Positions 10,537-19,659 of a DNA stretch of 64,000 bases are shown one piece after another. The stretch is from an uncultured Aquimarina sp. (GTDB lineage Bacteria > Bacteroidota > Bacteroidia > Flavobacteriales > Flavobacteriaceae). The first letter of the stretch is position 1. Each line of letters starts with the position of its first letter. Under the pieces are notes generated by a model, which worked only from the letters and a program-made list of their open reading frames with translations, did not search any database and was not told the DNA's origin. Made by a program: the position numbers and the translations under genes. Location: positions 186,001 through 250,000 of the forward strand of contig CANMTP010000001.1 of assembly GCA_947500845.1 (NCBI GenBank). Reading direction: 5' to 3'.

Positions 10537-10665
10537 ATGAGTAAACTTTTTAATACTGTTATTTATCATAATTCTGATTATGACTTTTGAATATTTGAGT
10601 GTTGTTGAGATATTTTCAGATGGTGTTGTTATGCAAACAGATGTCATAGTACCTTTAAAAAATAA
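10537..10665 (+). pseudogene. Remnant of a sialate O-acetylesterase-like gene (5' end only)
   Basis: Allowing for one extra T near the start, this stretch reads as ATG, a hydrophobic signal-like segment (LLILLFIIIL), then EYLSVVEIFSDGVVMQTDVI and VPLKN. This closely matches the N-terminus of the intact acetylesterase at 33835 (LSVAKVFSDGVVIQRDAIVP). At DNA level, 10596-10654 and 33890-33948 agree at roughly 50 of 59 bases by eye. The match stops abruptly after the VP codons and no catalytic motif follows. It is a truncated, frameshifted relic of a paralogue, not a working gene. Confidence 0.75.
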
Positions 10666-10689
10666 TTTCATAAGGATAAAATGAATCCT

Positions 10690-11184
10690 GATTACAATAG
10701 AATTGGAAAAAAGGCTTGTGTATATTTCAAGGAGGATGTTCAATACGCTGCTTTTTATCCTCAAAGAGTATATTTATCTTTCTGTAGAGCCAACCTTATA
10801 TTTCGGATTAGGTACTATTCAAAAAATTAATTCTTTAAGAACTGTATTGATTAATCTAAGAACTTACAGAGCAATAAATATAAAAGTAAATCAAGAATTA
10901 GAATTATCTCCTAAGAAACATTTTGATGAAGAAAGTAAAGAATCAAAGATGGAAATTAGGAAAACCTATTTTTAAGAAGCCCGGGAAAATATTAAATCTT
11001 TTGCCTACGAACATCAAGAAAACAGTTTTGATGATTTTAAAAAATGGCCACTTCATTCCCTACTTTAACCAAAGCCGGCCTAACCCCAATAGAATCTATA
11101 GACTTTAGTGAGTTTAAAGTATATAGGAACAATGAAATCTTTTTAATTCTCAGTTATTATTCCCGAATTTTGTCAACAAAGTAA
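10690..11184 (+). pseudogene. Decayed coding DNA, parent gene not recognised
   Basis: No intact gene is convincing here, but stretches in several frames look protein-like: FKEDVQYAAFYPQRVYLSFC from about 10690, FAYEHQENSFDDFKKWPL near 11005-11060, and a 46-codon frame at 11044-11184 containing TKAGLTPIESIDFSEFKVYR. These frames follow one another with stops and shifts between them, as expected of an eroded gene. The last frame runs into the 3' end of the convergent acyltransferase gene. I could not identify the ancestor. Simple non-coding DNA remains possible. Confidence 0.4.
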
Positions 11185-11909
11185 GAAGGGTCTTTCTTTA
11201 GTTTTACATATGCTTTTTTCCAAAGAATAGTTGCTTTTAACAAATAACAATCTGCATTTAACACCTTGGCAAAAGAATAATCTGCTTGGTCTAAAATGTC
11301 AAGAACCCTATCATAATGTTGTCTATATCCCATAAAATCGTGAGATAAATACTTCTTTTTATACTTTGTTTTACTATAATCTATAACTGTATACTCTACA
11401 GAGGAGTCAAATAAATATTCAGGATTACACAATTCTTCAATTGCGTGCATGGATGTATTAGAACGCAAACTACATCCCAAGAACAATATTTTACCTCCAA
11501 TATCTTTCAGTTTACTAAAAGGAGAATTTGGTCCACAGGGTGTATCATCCTTTATATGGTTATCCAATAAAAAAGTGATTTTAGCTCCTAATCCACAGAC
11601 AGAGTGTGTAGGATGAAGGCTGCGTACTGATTCTGGCAATAGCCTAAAGTATTCTGTTAATCCTCCTACACAAGAGGGAGATTTAACTACGTCAAACAAA
11701 GGATTTTCTGCGGTTACACTTTTATATGACAAAGCGGGCATCAATAAGGTTCCAGATGGCCCCAGTAGTTCTAACAACGTATCAATTATGATTTGACATC
11801 GGTTATCGAATTTACCGATAGCATTAAGGGATGAATGTACCAAGAGAGAGTCTCCATTTACGATTCCCAAAGCTATCAAACCTTCATAAATTCGTTGCTT
11901 GTAATCCAT
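11157..11909 (-). CDS. AAC(3)-fold acyltransferase (YokD/FrbF-like)
   Basis: This 250-residue cytoplasmic protein belongs to the antibiotic N-acetyltransferase AAC(3)/YokD fold, which uses acetyl-CoA to acylate an amine or similar acceptor. Family hallmarks are LLVHSSLNAIGKF near the N-terminus, GTLLMPALSY at about residues 70-80, the RSLHPTHSVCGLG motif near residue 95, and a GGKILFLGC strand near 145. The SxHPTHS histidine is the conserved catalytic region. It is the last gene of the long minus-strand block, 87 bases after the PhyH gene. That context favours modification of a sugar or small metabolite over drug resistance. The acceptor is unknown. Confidence 0.8.
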   Translation of the reverse strand: MDYKQRIYEGLIALGIVNGDSLLVHSSLNAIGKFDNRCQIIIDTLLELLGPSGTLLMPALSYKSVTAENPLFDVVKSPSCVGGLTEYFRLLPESVRSLHPTHSVCGLGAKITFLLDNHIKDDTPCGPNSPFSKLKDIGGKILFLGCSLRSNTSMHAIEELCNPEYLFDSSVEYTVIDYSKTKYKKKYLSHDFMGYRQHYDRVLDILDQADYSFAKVLNADCYLLKATILWKKAYVKLKKDPSYFVDKIRE

Positions 11910-11996
11910 CGTTCTCGAATCTTGTTGTTCCTTTTTTAAATTTTAATACCTACTTATCTAATAACAACTTAGAATAGAAGAATTGAGGTTTTAGAT

Positions 11997-12791
11997 TTAT
12001 TGTCCAGCTTTTACTCTGGTAATATGATGATTCCATCCATTAAGTACTAGATTTTCATTAGGATGATCCACTCCATCTTCCATCTTATCAGTACCAGAAT
12101 GCATTTGTACTAATACCGTTTTTCTGGTTTTAGAAGAACGATTAGGCATAGAACCATGAAGTGTGAAGTAGTGGAAAAAGACTACGTCTCCGGCTTCAGC
12201 TTCAATGGGAATAGCATTTTCAATATGATAATTAGACAATATAGCTGCGGGTGAGGACTCTTGTCCGTTAGTTCCCTGTACTCTTCCTAATCTATGGCTT
12301 CCTTCATAAACCCGCAGGCATCCCATTTCGTCCATAGCATTAGAGATGTGGATAATTCCTGCTATCATAGAGTCCTGATAAGTAGGAAAATAGGACCAAT
12401 CCTGATGCATAGGGAATGGAGAACCATTTTCTGCCGGTTTTTGGAACAATTTATTATGATGCATAATTACATCTTCACCTAATATTTCAGTCACAACTTC
12501 TGTGAATTTGGGGCTGTACAATGCTTTTAGCCATTCTGAAGAGTATTTGTGAACGTTATGTGTATGAAAGATCCTGTCTTTTTCATTTCTAATTTCCTTT
12601 ATTTTTTCTCCTTCCCAGGTAGCATCTATATCCTCTCCGGATTTTGATAATTGATTTACAATTTTATCAAAATCACGTTCAAGAATTTTAATTTGTTGAT
12701 CATTAAAAACTTTTTTGGCTAAATAATAGCCTTTCTCATTAAAAATGGTTTTAATATCATTTTTACTGTTGGTTGATGTATGATTTTTCAT
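11997..12791 (-). CDS. Phytanoyl-CoA dioxygenase (PhyH)-family Fe(II)/2-oxoglutarate oxygenase
   Basis: This 264-residue soluble protein has the double-stranded beta-helix pattern of PhyH-type oxygenases, which hydroxylate a substrate using O2 and 2-oxoglutarate. The iron-binding HxD appears as HQD in FPMHQDWSYF (about residues 128-130). The distal His lies in the segment TLHGSMPNRS (about residue 208). The Arg-containing SSKTRKTVL segment that follows fits the 2-oxoglutarate anchor. EAEAGDVVFFHYF is a typical family strand. There is no signal peptide, so it is cytoplasmic. It sits between a GDSL esterase (43 bases upstream) and the AAC(3)-fold enzyme. PhyH homologues hydroxylate or O-demethylate very different molecules, so the substrate is open. 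Confidence 0.88.
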   Translation of the reverse strand: MKNHTSTNSKNDIKTIFNEKGYYLAKKVFNDQQIKILERDFDKIVNQLSKSGEDIDATWEGEKIKEIRNEKDRIFHTHNVHKYSSEWLKALYSPKFTEVVTEILGEDVIMHHNKLFQKPAENGSPFPMHQDWSYFPTYQDSMIAGIIHISNAMDEMGCLRVYEGSHRLGRVQGTNGQESSPAAILSNYHIENAIPIEAEAGDVVFFHYFTLHGSMPNRSSKTRKTVLVQMHSGTDKMEDGVDHPNENLVLNGWNHHITRVKAGQ

Positions 12792-12834
12792 TTTTTTTAT
12801 TTCGATTGTTCAGCATATTTCGTACTCAGGTTCT

Positions 12835-13485
12835 TTAGGTCATTACATTAGGTTGAAGAAAATCTGTTTCCGTAGCAATGGTATTAAAAACAGTATTGGC
12901 TATAATCTGATGCCCTAGTTCGTTAGCGTGCACACCATCTTCGTGTATCAAATGGTCTTTGCAATTCATTGATTTCCAAACATTGGCTAAAGGAATGTTA
13001 TGCTCACTTGCAAGTTCCTTAATGGCCTGATTGTAATGTTCTGTAAATAGTAACGATCCTTGATCCCGTGGAGGATATCTATTAAATCCGGTCATATGAT
13101 AAACATTGATAAGTATCAATATAACATTTGGTAAATGAGAGTTGAGTTGAAGGATAATTTCTTCCAAATCTTGCTTAAAGATCTCAACCGGAGTACCAAA
13201 ACGCATATCATTTAATCCCCACGATACCAGGACCATATCAGGTCTTTTATGTATTATATCTTTCTCTACTCTGTCTAAAGCAGAGGGTTTTGTGCTTTCT
13301 TGATAGTTAGTAGTTCTTGTGGAAATGGTGTTGTCTCCAACCCCTGCATTGATCATTTCTAAAGGTTGCTTTAGAAATAATTGAATTTGTTTAGCTAAAA
13401 CTCCTAACCAAGAATATTCATAATTTCTGGCCTTGGCACCTAATGTGATACTGTCTCCAAAACCTATAATTTTATACGTTTCCAT
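12835..13485 (-). CDS. Cytoplasmic SGNH/GDSL-family hydrolase
   Basis: This 216-residue hydrolase has all SGNH blocks: catalytic Ser12 in GFGDSITLG, the Gly/Asn blocks in SWGLNDMRFG (about residues 86-95), and the Asp/His pair in DGVHANELG (about 181). It most likely removes acyl groups, such as acetyl esters from sugars. No signal peptide is visible, so unlike the SGNH protein at 27006 it should work in the cytoplasm. It is 29 bases downstream of the dehydrogenase gene and 43 bases before the PhyH gene, consistent with one operon. Specificity cannot be told from the sequence. Confidence 0.88.
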   Translation of the reverse strand: METYKIIGFGDSITLGAKARNYEYSWLGVLAKQIQLFLKQPLEMINAGVGDNTISTRTTNYQESTKPSALDRVEKDIIHKRPDMVLVSWGLNDMRFGTPVEIFKQDLEEIILQLNSHLPNVILILINVYHMTGFNRYPPRDQGSLLFTEHYNQAIKELASEHNIPLANVWKSMNCKDHLIHEDGVHANELGHQIIANTVFNTIATETDFLQPNVMT

Positions 13486-13514
13486 ACATTTTCGTTTTCA
13501 ATTTTCATCTGATT

Positions 13515-14558
13515 TTAGAAGAGATCCTCAATTTCAAGTATGACCTTACCACAGTTTCCTTCTTCCATGACTCTAAAAGCCTTTTCGGCGTTGACAAAAG
13601 GAAACCGATGTGTTATTATTTTTTCGAAATTTAACTTTGATGCTATTTTTAGTAACTTTCTGAAGTATAGGATCGGCGTTGCAGCAATTCCAATGAGTTT
13701 GATTCCTCCTTTGTCAATAGTAAGAGCACCCAGGTTTGCATTAAAATCTTCATTCCCTAATCCCGCAAGTGCGATGGTACCTCTATTTGCAACCAAATCA
13801 AAACTTTGTTTTTGAGTTGCGGCGAGACCAACACATTCTGCAACCACATCACACCCGGAACCTTGTGACCATTCCAAAATTTTTTGTGGTACGTTTTCAT
13901 TTTTTTGATGTAATGCTTTTGTAATACCTAGTTTTTTTGCTAATTCAAGCCTGTACTCAGAAACATCAATGCCAACTACTTCAATTTCTTTAGAAAGAGC
14001 GATTACCACTAAGCACAGACCTACAGATCCAAGTCCTATGATAGCCAATTTATCTCCCGGTTTTATATTGCTATCTTCTATGATGGTCATTGCCGTTCCC
14101 CCGGCACAGGAAAGTAAAGATGCTACTTCGAATGAGATGTTATCCGGTAATAAAATAACATTGGCCTCGGGCATAACAATAAAAGAAGTATTACATCCCG
14201 GATAATTCCAATACAATCCTTTCAATTCTTGAATGCATGCAGTATTAAACCCCAAAAGACAATGGTTGCAGGTTCCACAACCGATCACGCCCGCTACCAT
14301 AACCCTCTGTCCTTTCTGAAAACCTGTTGCTCCTTTTCCCAACGCTGCAATCCAACCTGCAGGTTCATGACCGCAAGGAATAGGCTCTCCAAGTTTTGTC
14401 CTTGGGATTTGGTCGGATGGTAATTGATATTTGTGCAAATCAGTTCCACAAATGGCAGCTTTTGAAACCTTTATCAATACTTCTCCTTCACCAGGAGAAG
14501 GTATTTCAAAATCGTACCAACCTAACTTTTTGTCACCTTCAAATATTAACCCATTCAT
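13515..14558 (-). CDS. Zinc-dependent medium-chain alcohol dehydrogenase
   Basis: This 347-residue MDR-superfamily oxidoreductase has Cys37 (ICGTD) and His64/Glu65 (CGHEPAG) as catalytic-zinc ligands. Cys94, Cys97, Cys100 and Cys108 form the structural-zinc lobe, and the Rossmann fingerprint is GLGSVG near residue 175. It should oxidise an alcohol or polyol with NAD(P)+, like threonine, sorbitol or galactitol dehydrogenases, but the substrate is not determinable. It follows the SSS symporter after a 146-base gap and precedes GDSL and PhyH genes. This suggests it processes a sugar-derived alcohol, or an aldehyde/alcohol product of the dioxygenase. Confidence 0.9.
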   Translation of the reverse strand: MNGLIFEGDKKLGWYDFEIPSPGEGEVLIKVSKAAICGTDLHKYQLPSDQIPRTKLGEPIPCGHEPAGWIAALGKGATGFQKGQRVMVAGVIGCGTCNHCLLGFNTACIQELKGLYWNYPGCNTSFIVMPEANVILLPDNISFEVASLLSCAGGTAMTIIEDSNIKPGDKLAIIGLGSVGLCLVVIALSKEIEVVGIDVSEYRLELAKKLGITKALHQKNENVPQKILEWSQGSGCDVVAECVGLAATQKQSFDLVANRGTIALAGLGNEDFNANLGALTIDKGGIKLIGIAATPILYFRKLLKIASKLNFEKIITHRFPFVNAEKAFRVMEEGNCGKVILEIEDLF

Positions 14559-14704
14559 AGATTTTCTTGTTATTTGGATTGTCGTGTTGATGATAATTTT
14601 TAATTTTCAAAATAGTACTATTCGGTTTACATCATAACTCTGTAAAGTCAGCTCAGTAAATTCTAACTTTATAACTACGTTTCATTTTGCAATTGAAAAA
14701 TTGG

Positions 14705-16597
14705 TCATGTTACTTTCAGACTTTCTTCATATTGCTTTTCTTCTCTATGCATTGGGTCCCACCAGCTAAATTTTAAGATTATAGAAGTGATGACAACAAC
14801 CAGTAGAGCGTAAGCACTGTGAATAAAATCTTGAGAAACAAAGTACATAGGCAGTAGTACCAATGCTGATTGCCATACAATACCAATTGCGATGTTGAAC
14901 ATATCCCTTTTAAAATTTTTGTTACTTTTAAAATTAGGATTTTCCAGTAATACCTTTTTTTCAATAGGTTTCCAAAAGCCCCAAGGTCGAACGGTCTTAT
15001 AAAAACTTAACAAGGTAGTATCGCTCTCTGGAGGAGTTGTATAAGTACCAATAATACATCCTAAGAAAGAAAGTAATAATATTACAGGAAATTGAAATAT
15101 CTCTTGCGTATTCGGATCTGCAACAAAGAGTAAATATTCGGACAACATATCCAATCCATCAGGAATCCACCCCGGATATTGTAGCGCTAATGGAAATATG
15201 ATGGCTCCGACTATACCGGTGGCCATACCGATAAAATATCCATATCCATTAAATCTCCACCAATACCACTTAAGTACATTGGCAGCCATGTATCCACCCC
15301 AAAGACCAGAAACTAACCATTGTAAAACATCATCTATAGAATCGACTACCAAACCAAAACAGATTCCTGCAATTACGACAAGAAACGATGACAAATAACT
15401 TAGATTTACCAATCTTTTAGAACTTGCTCCGGGATTAATGTATCGTTTGTATAAATCGTTAACGATATAGGCAGGTGCAGCATTAACGGTTGCTGCAAAT
15501 GTAGACATGAATGCAGCAAGTAAACCGGCGATTAATATGCCCAATAATCCTACCGGCACAAACTCTTTGATTGCAAATGGTAATATTTGCTCAAAATCTA
15601 CTGCGCTCCCCATAGCATTAAGATCGTCGGTAAAATAAACTATTCCCAATACGGCTAATCCTGTAATCAAAGCATAACGAGGAAAAATGAGTGCTACGTT
15701 AACTATAAAGCTCATTTTTGAAGCTTCGGTTGGCGATTTAGCAGCTAAGATTCGCTGCATGTCATAGTTAGGCGCCGGACCTGCGGCACTTACCAAATAT
15801 CCTTTAAATAACATCATCATAAAGACAGCTCCAAATAAAGTATAACCATCTTGTTGAATTTTGTTATTAGCTTCTGCCATCATAGTACTCCAATCCAAAT
15901 CAAGATTCCAATTAAAAAAAACATTCCCCCAATCCGGTGGCACCATAGCTTGTAAGGTTTCGGGAGAAACCTGATTCATTGCAATAATAGCCACTGCTAT
16001 AGAAGCTATAGTCATAATTACAAATTGTAATACCTCCGTAAATACTACACTATACATACCACCTTTGATAACATATAAGGTTGTGATACCCATAAAAATT
16101 AGTGCGTATTCATTAGGAGTCAAATCCCAGGGAAGAAATACCACAGCGAATTTTCCTATACCTTTAAAGGAATAGGCTAAAAATCCAATAACGCTTACCA
16201 GAGCAAAAATTACTACGATAATATGAGATAAATTTCCACCTTTTCCTGTGCCGAACCGAGTTTTGATCCACTCTGCCCCGGTAAGTACATTAGATCTTCT
16301 TAACCAAATTGAAAGATACACCATCAAAAAAATCTGGTTAAATACCGGCCAAAGCCAAGGTAACCACATACTCTTCATCCCATAGATAAACATGACATAC
16401 ACCAGCCACATAGTACCTGCGATATCAAACATTCCTGAGGCATTCGACACACCTAATACGTACCAGGGAATGGAGTTGCCTCCCAAAAAATAGGAATTAA
16501 TATTTTTAGACGCTTTCTTTGATATCCAGAAGCCTATGAAAATAGTGCCTATGATATATAAAATGATGATGAAGATATCGATTGTAGAAAGTTTCAT
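14705..16597 (-). CDS. Sodium:solute symporter (SSS family), 630 residues
   Basis: This inner-membrane protein has about 13-14 hydrophobic helices and typical SSS features: an N-terminal helix IDIFIIILYIIGTIFIGFWI, then SKKASKNINSYFLGGNSIPW, and later GLLAAFMSTFAATVNAAPAY, a conserved segment in SSS sugar and amino-acid symporters. Length is within the family range. It lies 50 bases after the GH9 gene and before the dehydrogenase/GDSL/PhyH set, so it probably imports a product of the secreted enzymes with Na+. It is distinct from the symporter at 28855, implying two imported substrates. Confidence 0.92.
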   Translation of the reverse strand: MKLSTIDIFIIILYIIGTIFIGFWISKKASKNINSYFLGGNSIPWYVLGVSNASGMFDIAGTMWLVYVMFIYGMKSMWLPWLWPVFNQIFLMVYLSIWLRRSNVLTGAEWIKTRFGTGKGGNLSHIIVVIFALVSVIGFLAYSFKGIGKFAVVFLPWDLTPNEYALIFMGITTLYVIKGGMYSVVFTEVLQFVIMTIASIAVAIIAMNQVSPETLQAMVPPDWGNVFFNWNLDLDWSTMMAEANNKIQQDGYTLFGAVFMMMLFKGYLVSAAGPAPNYDMQRILAAKSPTEASKMSFIVNVALIFPRYALITGLAVLGIVYFTDDLNAMGSAVDFEQILPFAIKEFVPVGLLGILIAGLLAAFMSTFAATVNAAPAYIVNDLYKRYINPGASSKRLVNLSYLSSFLVVIAGICFGLVVDSIDDVLQWLVSGLWGGYMAANVLKWYWWRFNGYGYFIGMATGIVGAIIFPLALQYPGWIPDGLDMLSEYLLFVADPNTQEIFQFPVILLLSFLGCIIGTYTTPPESDTTLLSFYKTVRPWGFWKPIEKKVLLENPNFKSNKNFKRDMFNIAIGIVWQSALVLLPMYFVSQDFIHSAYALLVVVITSIILKFSWWDPMHREEKQYEESLKVT

Positions 16598-16647
16598 AGA
16601 CTTTTTGATTTCAAGTTTTTAAAATTTAATTATTTTTAGATTTTAGA

Positions 16648-18360
16648 TCAATTTGATTCTTCTTCGAGAAAACCCAGAACATATGTTAAAGGGGCATTCC
16701 AATTAAGGCAAATTTCATTGGTCACGTAACTGCCTTCCTGATCGACCCAGCTTTTCATAGGAGCAACATTTTTGGGATAAACTACTCCGTTTGACGTGTC
16801 TAGTTGCTGTATAGACGCGCCTCCTGATAATAAACCGGGCACAGGTTCTTTTATGCCATCAGAGGCACTTTGTCGATGGTGTATGTTCATAGGTGTTTGA
16901 TCTCCAAAACCAGTTAGAAAACTGTATCCCACAGCATTTTTACCAAAAATATAATCTGCCATTTGTTGTACAGCTTCAAGATACTCCGGTTTGGCATTTT
17001 GTCTGTAAGCTTGCGCAATAAGCATTGCTGCATTAAGTATATCGCTGTTGGATCCCCAGGTAAAGTCTGAGATTGGTTGAAAATAAGCACCATCTCTAAC
17101 GTTCATTGTGAGTTGGTCTGCTGAGGCAACTAATTTTTCACTAAGAGTTGTTACAATAGTATCTGGTGTTTTTTGTGCATGATTAAGTAAACTGTATGCA
17201 CCCAGAAATTTCATATACGTTGTCCAGCTTTCACCGGATTTAAAAGTCAGATCCAGGGGATACTTATTAAAATGATCTAAATATTTATTTTTACCGGTAG
17301 AAAGAAAAAGTTCTGCAGAAGCCCAAATGAACTCATCATCAAAATTAGTATCCCCATATTCGCCTGTACGTACATCTTTTGGGTTTTGATAAATAATGTT
17401 TGGGTTTTCTATAGCCCAATTCCAGGCAGATTCGGATGCCGAAAGTAATTTTTGTGCATAAGTAGTATCTATTTCTTTATAAATGCGATAGGCTTGAGCC
17501 ATAGCAGCAGTAAAACTTAAAGTTGCAGCTGTACCTTTACCTACAATATATCGTTGATTAACAGCTTTGTGCGGCATGATCATATCTTCAAAATTTTTGG
17601 TGGTTAGCTTATGAAAAAGTCCTCCATCCTGATCTTGCATTGTTAACAACCAATCCAATTCATATTTCAATTCATCTAATAAATCACTGATCTTGTTACC
17701 ACTCTCAGGAATGGCAAGCTGATTATCTGTAATTACTTCCGGATATTGCTCCCACAGCTGAAAATACTGACCTAATGGAAAAGCCCCATTAATCACATAT
17801 TTATTATAATCTCCTGCATCATACCATCCACCTGGGGATGATACAAGAAGAGTGGAGTCCTTTCCTGTTGAAGGATGAAATCTTACTTGATTGTCAGGAT
17901 GACCTTCCGGCCGATGCCATTTTCCCGCATACTTTTTCTCAAGTGGTATACTCGCTCTTTGATAATAAAGACCTTTAACTGATCCCAGCAGCACATTGTT
18001 ATATACATGATGATTTATTTCGAAAGGGTAGGAGTAACCCAATCCTTCTACATATATGACATATTCACCTTTTGTTCTGAAATCGCTGAAATCCCCGACT
18101 TTAAATTCTTCTCCGGAAAGTTCCCACTTGGAAGACTCAGAAAGATTTCCATCAAAAACTGATTTCATTTTATTCATGTCGATTACCGAAAAAGTTGAAA
18201 AAGAAACAGAATCCGCCAAAACGATTTTTTTAATGCTATTAGGGTAATATCCTATTTGATTGATCCTGATTTCCGGGCGATAGTGTTCTATTTCCGGATA
18301 TGGCTTTTGACAACCTGCTAGGACAATCAAACCCACAATAAATAAAGCCAGTTTTTGCAT
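16648..18360 (-). CDS. GH9 endoglucanase-type glycoside hydrolase, lipoprotein
   Basis: This 570-residue protein starts with a lipoprotein signal ending in LAGC. An N-terminal immunoglobulin-like CelD_N domain follows (RINQIGYYPNSIKKIVL, about 30-115), then the (alpha/alpha)6 barrel of GH9. The catalytic Asp motif is WYDAGDYNKY (about residue 180), and the C-terminal acid Glu lies in YVTNEICLNWNAPL (about 551). Between them are GNKISDLLDELKYELDWLL and LLTMQDQDGGLFHK, as in GH9 endo-beta-1,4-glucanases. It should act outside the cytoplasm on beta-1,4 glucan or a related backbone. GH9 members attacking other backbones exist, so glucan specificity is inference. It follows the VCBS gene by 27 bases. 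Confidence 0.92.
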   Translation of the reverse strand: MQKLALFIVGLIVLAGCQKPYPEIEHYRPEIRINQIGYYPNSIKKIVLADSVSFSTFSVIDMNKMKSVFDGNLSESSKWELSGEEFKVGDFSDFRTKGEYVIYVEGLGYSYPFEINHHVYNNVLLGSVKGLYYQRASIPLEKKYAGKWHRPEGHPDNQVRFHPSTGKDSTLLVSSPGGWYDAGDYNKYVINGAFPLGQYFQLWEQYPEVITDNQLAIPESGNKISDLLDELKYELDWLLTMQDQDGGLFHKLTTKNFEDMIMPHKAVNQRYIVGKGTAATLSFTAAMAQAYRIYKEIDTTYAQKLLSASESAWNWAIENPNIIYQNPKDVRTGEYGDTNFDDEFIWASAELFLSTGKNKYLDHFNKYPLDLTFKSGESWTTYMKFLGAYSLLNHAQKTPDTIVTTLSEKLVASADQLTMNVRDGAYFQPISDFTWGSNSDILNAAMLIAQAYRQNAKPEYLEAVQQMADYIFGKNAVGYSFLTGFGDQTPMNIHHRQSASDGIKEPVPGLLSGGASIQQLDTSNGVVYPKNVAPMKSWVDQEGSYVTNEICLNWNAPLTYVLGFLEEESN

Positions 18361-18387
18361 ATGATACGTTTTGAGGATTTTTTCTAT

Positions 18388-19653
18388 TTATTTAAGATTA
18401 TTTTCTAGGATGTAAAAATCTGTAGCTTCATGATCAGGATACCTGAATATATCTACATCTCCATCATTATCATAATCGGTTGCCTCACCATTATAAATTC
18501 CTTCTGAGCCTATCACCAAAGGTTTCCATGTCTTGTAGTTGTTTTCACTTAAGAAAATAGTAATTTCGAATCGATCTTTTTTAAGATTCACAGCCCTGGC
18601 ACGATTTATACCAGCGAGTATATCATCATCACCATCACCATCAAAATCGAAAACTTTAAGAGTGTGACACGCCGCAATACTATCACTGATAACTCTGGAT
18701 TTCCATATTTTGTCTTCTCTGTAATACATTTTCAGTGGATATCCTGTTCTTTCAGAATGGCTAATGAAAACCTCTGTTTTTCCATCTTTATTTATATCTT
18801 TTACAAAAGTTTTTGTTCCATTTCGCGACCAATCGCCTTCTTGGTTATTCCAGATAGTATCTATATTTTCTTCTTTCCAAACTTCGGTCAGATTACCTCC
18901 CGGATTATAATAAACAAATCCGTTAGCAACAATATCTTTGTCTCCGTCTCCATCTATATCGCCTATATCCATTCCTTCGTGTAGTGATTCATTGTCTTTT
19001 ATAAATTGAACCCGGTTCCAGATCTCTGGCGATTCTTGTTGGAATATACTCAATGTATGTTCTTCAAAAGTGAGGACAGAGAGATCCATTTTGCCATCGT
19101 TATTAAAATCTGATAAACTTACATCTTTTACTGCATTAGGTACCGTGCCTATTCTGTGCGGCTTCCAATCAGGATTTTCATACCAAAAAAGTTCAGCCTC
19201 AGCACCGGCGTCTGTCCACTCTCCGGGATGTTTGATAGCAATTACATCGTTGTCACCATCTCCATCAATGTCTGCGCATTCTAAATCCCCACCGGCAAAT
19301 AAGCCTCCGGTAGGGGGTTCATCGGCTATTATCTTTAATTCCCATAAACCCTCTGTTGTTTTGCCTTGATAGTAGCCTAAATACCCCCCGCTGGCATTAT
19401 TATTTATAAAAACAATGTCAATAATACCATCTCCATTAATTTCTGCAGGTGTATGAGCCCACCAATATTTTGCACTGTCCATAATTTTTCTTTGAGTAAA
19501 GGAGAGTTCTTTCATCACCTGAGATGGAGGAGCCATATCTGTTTTTTCTTTTTTCTCAGTTTTACAAGATTGTAAGGGAATGAAAAAAACAAAACAAATC
19601 ATGATCAAACTGTATCTTTTAATAAAGTATTTGAATTCGCTGGTGTTCATCAT
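18388..19653 (-). CDS. VCBS/FG-GAP repeat lipoprotein, 421 residues
   Basis: The signal segment ends in the lipobox LQSC. The mature part carries about seven FG-GAP/VCBS repeats with motifs such as DIDGDGDND, DFNNDGKMD, DIDGDGDKD, DINKDGKTE, DFDGDGDDD and DYDNDGDVD, predicting a single seven-bladed propeller with bound calcium. No enzymatic motif was seen, so it is probably a surface binding or structural lipoprotein of the polysaccharide system. It lies six bases after the larger VCBS gene and 27 bases before GH9, so the three are co-transcribed. Two Mets open the frame (19653 and 19650) and either could be the start. Confidence 0.85.
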   Translation of the reverse strand: MMNTSEFKYFIKRYSLIMICFVFFIPLQSCKTEKKEKTDMAPPSQVMKELSFTQRKIMDSAKYWWAHTPAEINGDGIIDIVFINNNASGGYLGYYQGKTTEGLWELKIIADEPPTGGLFAGGDLECADIDGDGDNDVIAIKHPGEWTDAGAEAELFWYENPDWKPHRIGTVPNAVKDVSLSDFNNDGKMDLSVLTFEEHTLSIFQQESPEIWNRVQFIKDNESLHEGMDIGDIDGDGDKDIVANGFVYYNPGGNLTEVWKEENIDTIWNNQEGDWSRNGTKTFVKDINKDGKTEVFISHSERTGYPLKMYYREDKIWKSRVISDSIAACHTLKVFDFDGDGDDDILAGINRARAVNLKKDRFEITIFLSENNYKTWKPLVIGSEGIYNGEATDYDNDGDVDIFRYPDHEATDFYILENNLK

Positions 19654-19659
19654 ATCAGA

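Noticed and set aside
10465-10764. 99-codon minus-strand open frame
   Set aside because: It lies antisense to the recognisable acetylesterase relic and has no family features.
10703-10975. 90-codon plus-strand open frame
   Set aside because: Overlaps other equally protein-like frames in decayed DNA. No support as an independent gene.
10287-11156. Insertion sequence or transposon remnant explaining the decayed zone
   Set aside because: No transposase-like fragment, terminal inverted repeat or target duplication could be seen.
11157-11909. Aminoglycoside 3-N-acetyltransferase as an antibiotic resistance gene
   Set aside because: The fold matches, but the gene is the last in a carbohydrate operon and this family has many non-resistance members. 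Resistance cannot be claimed.
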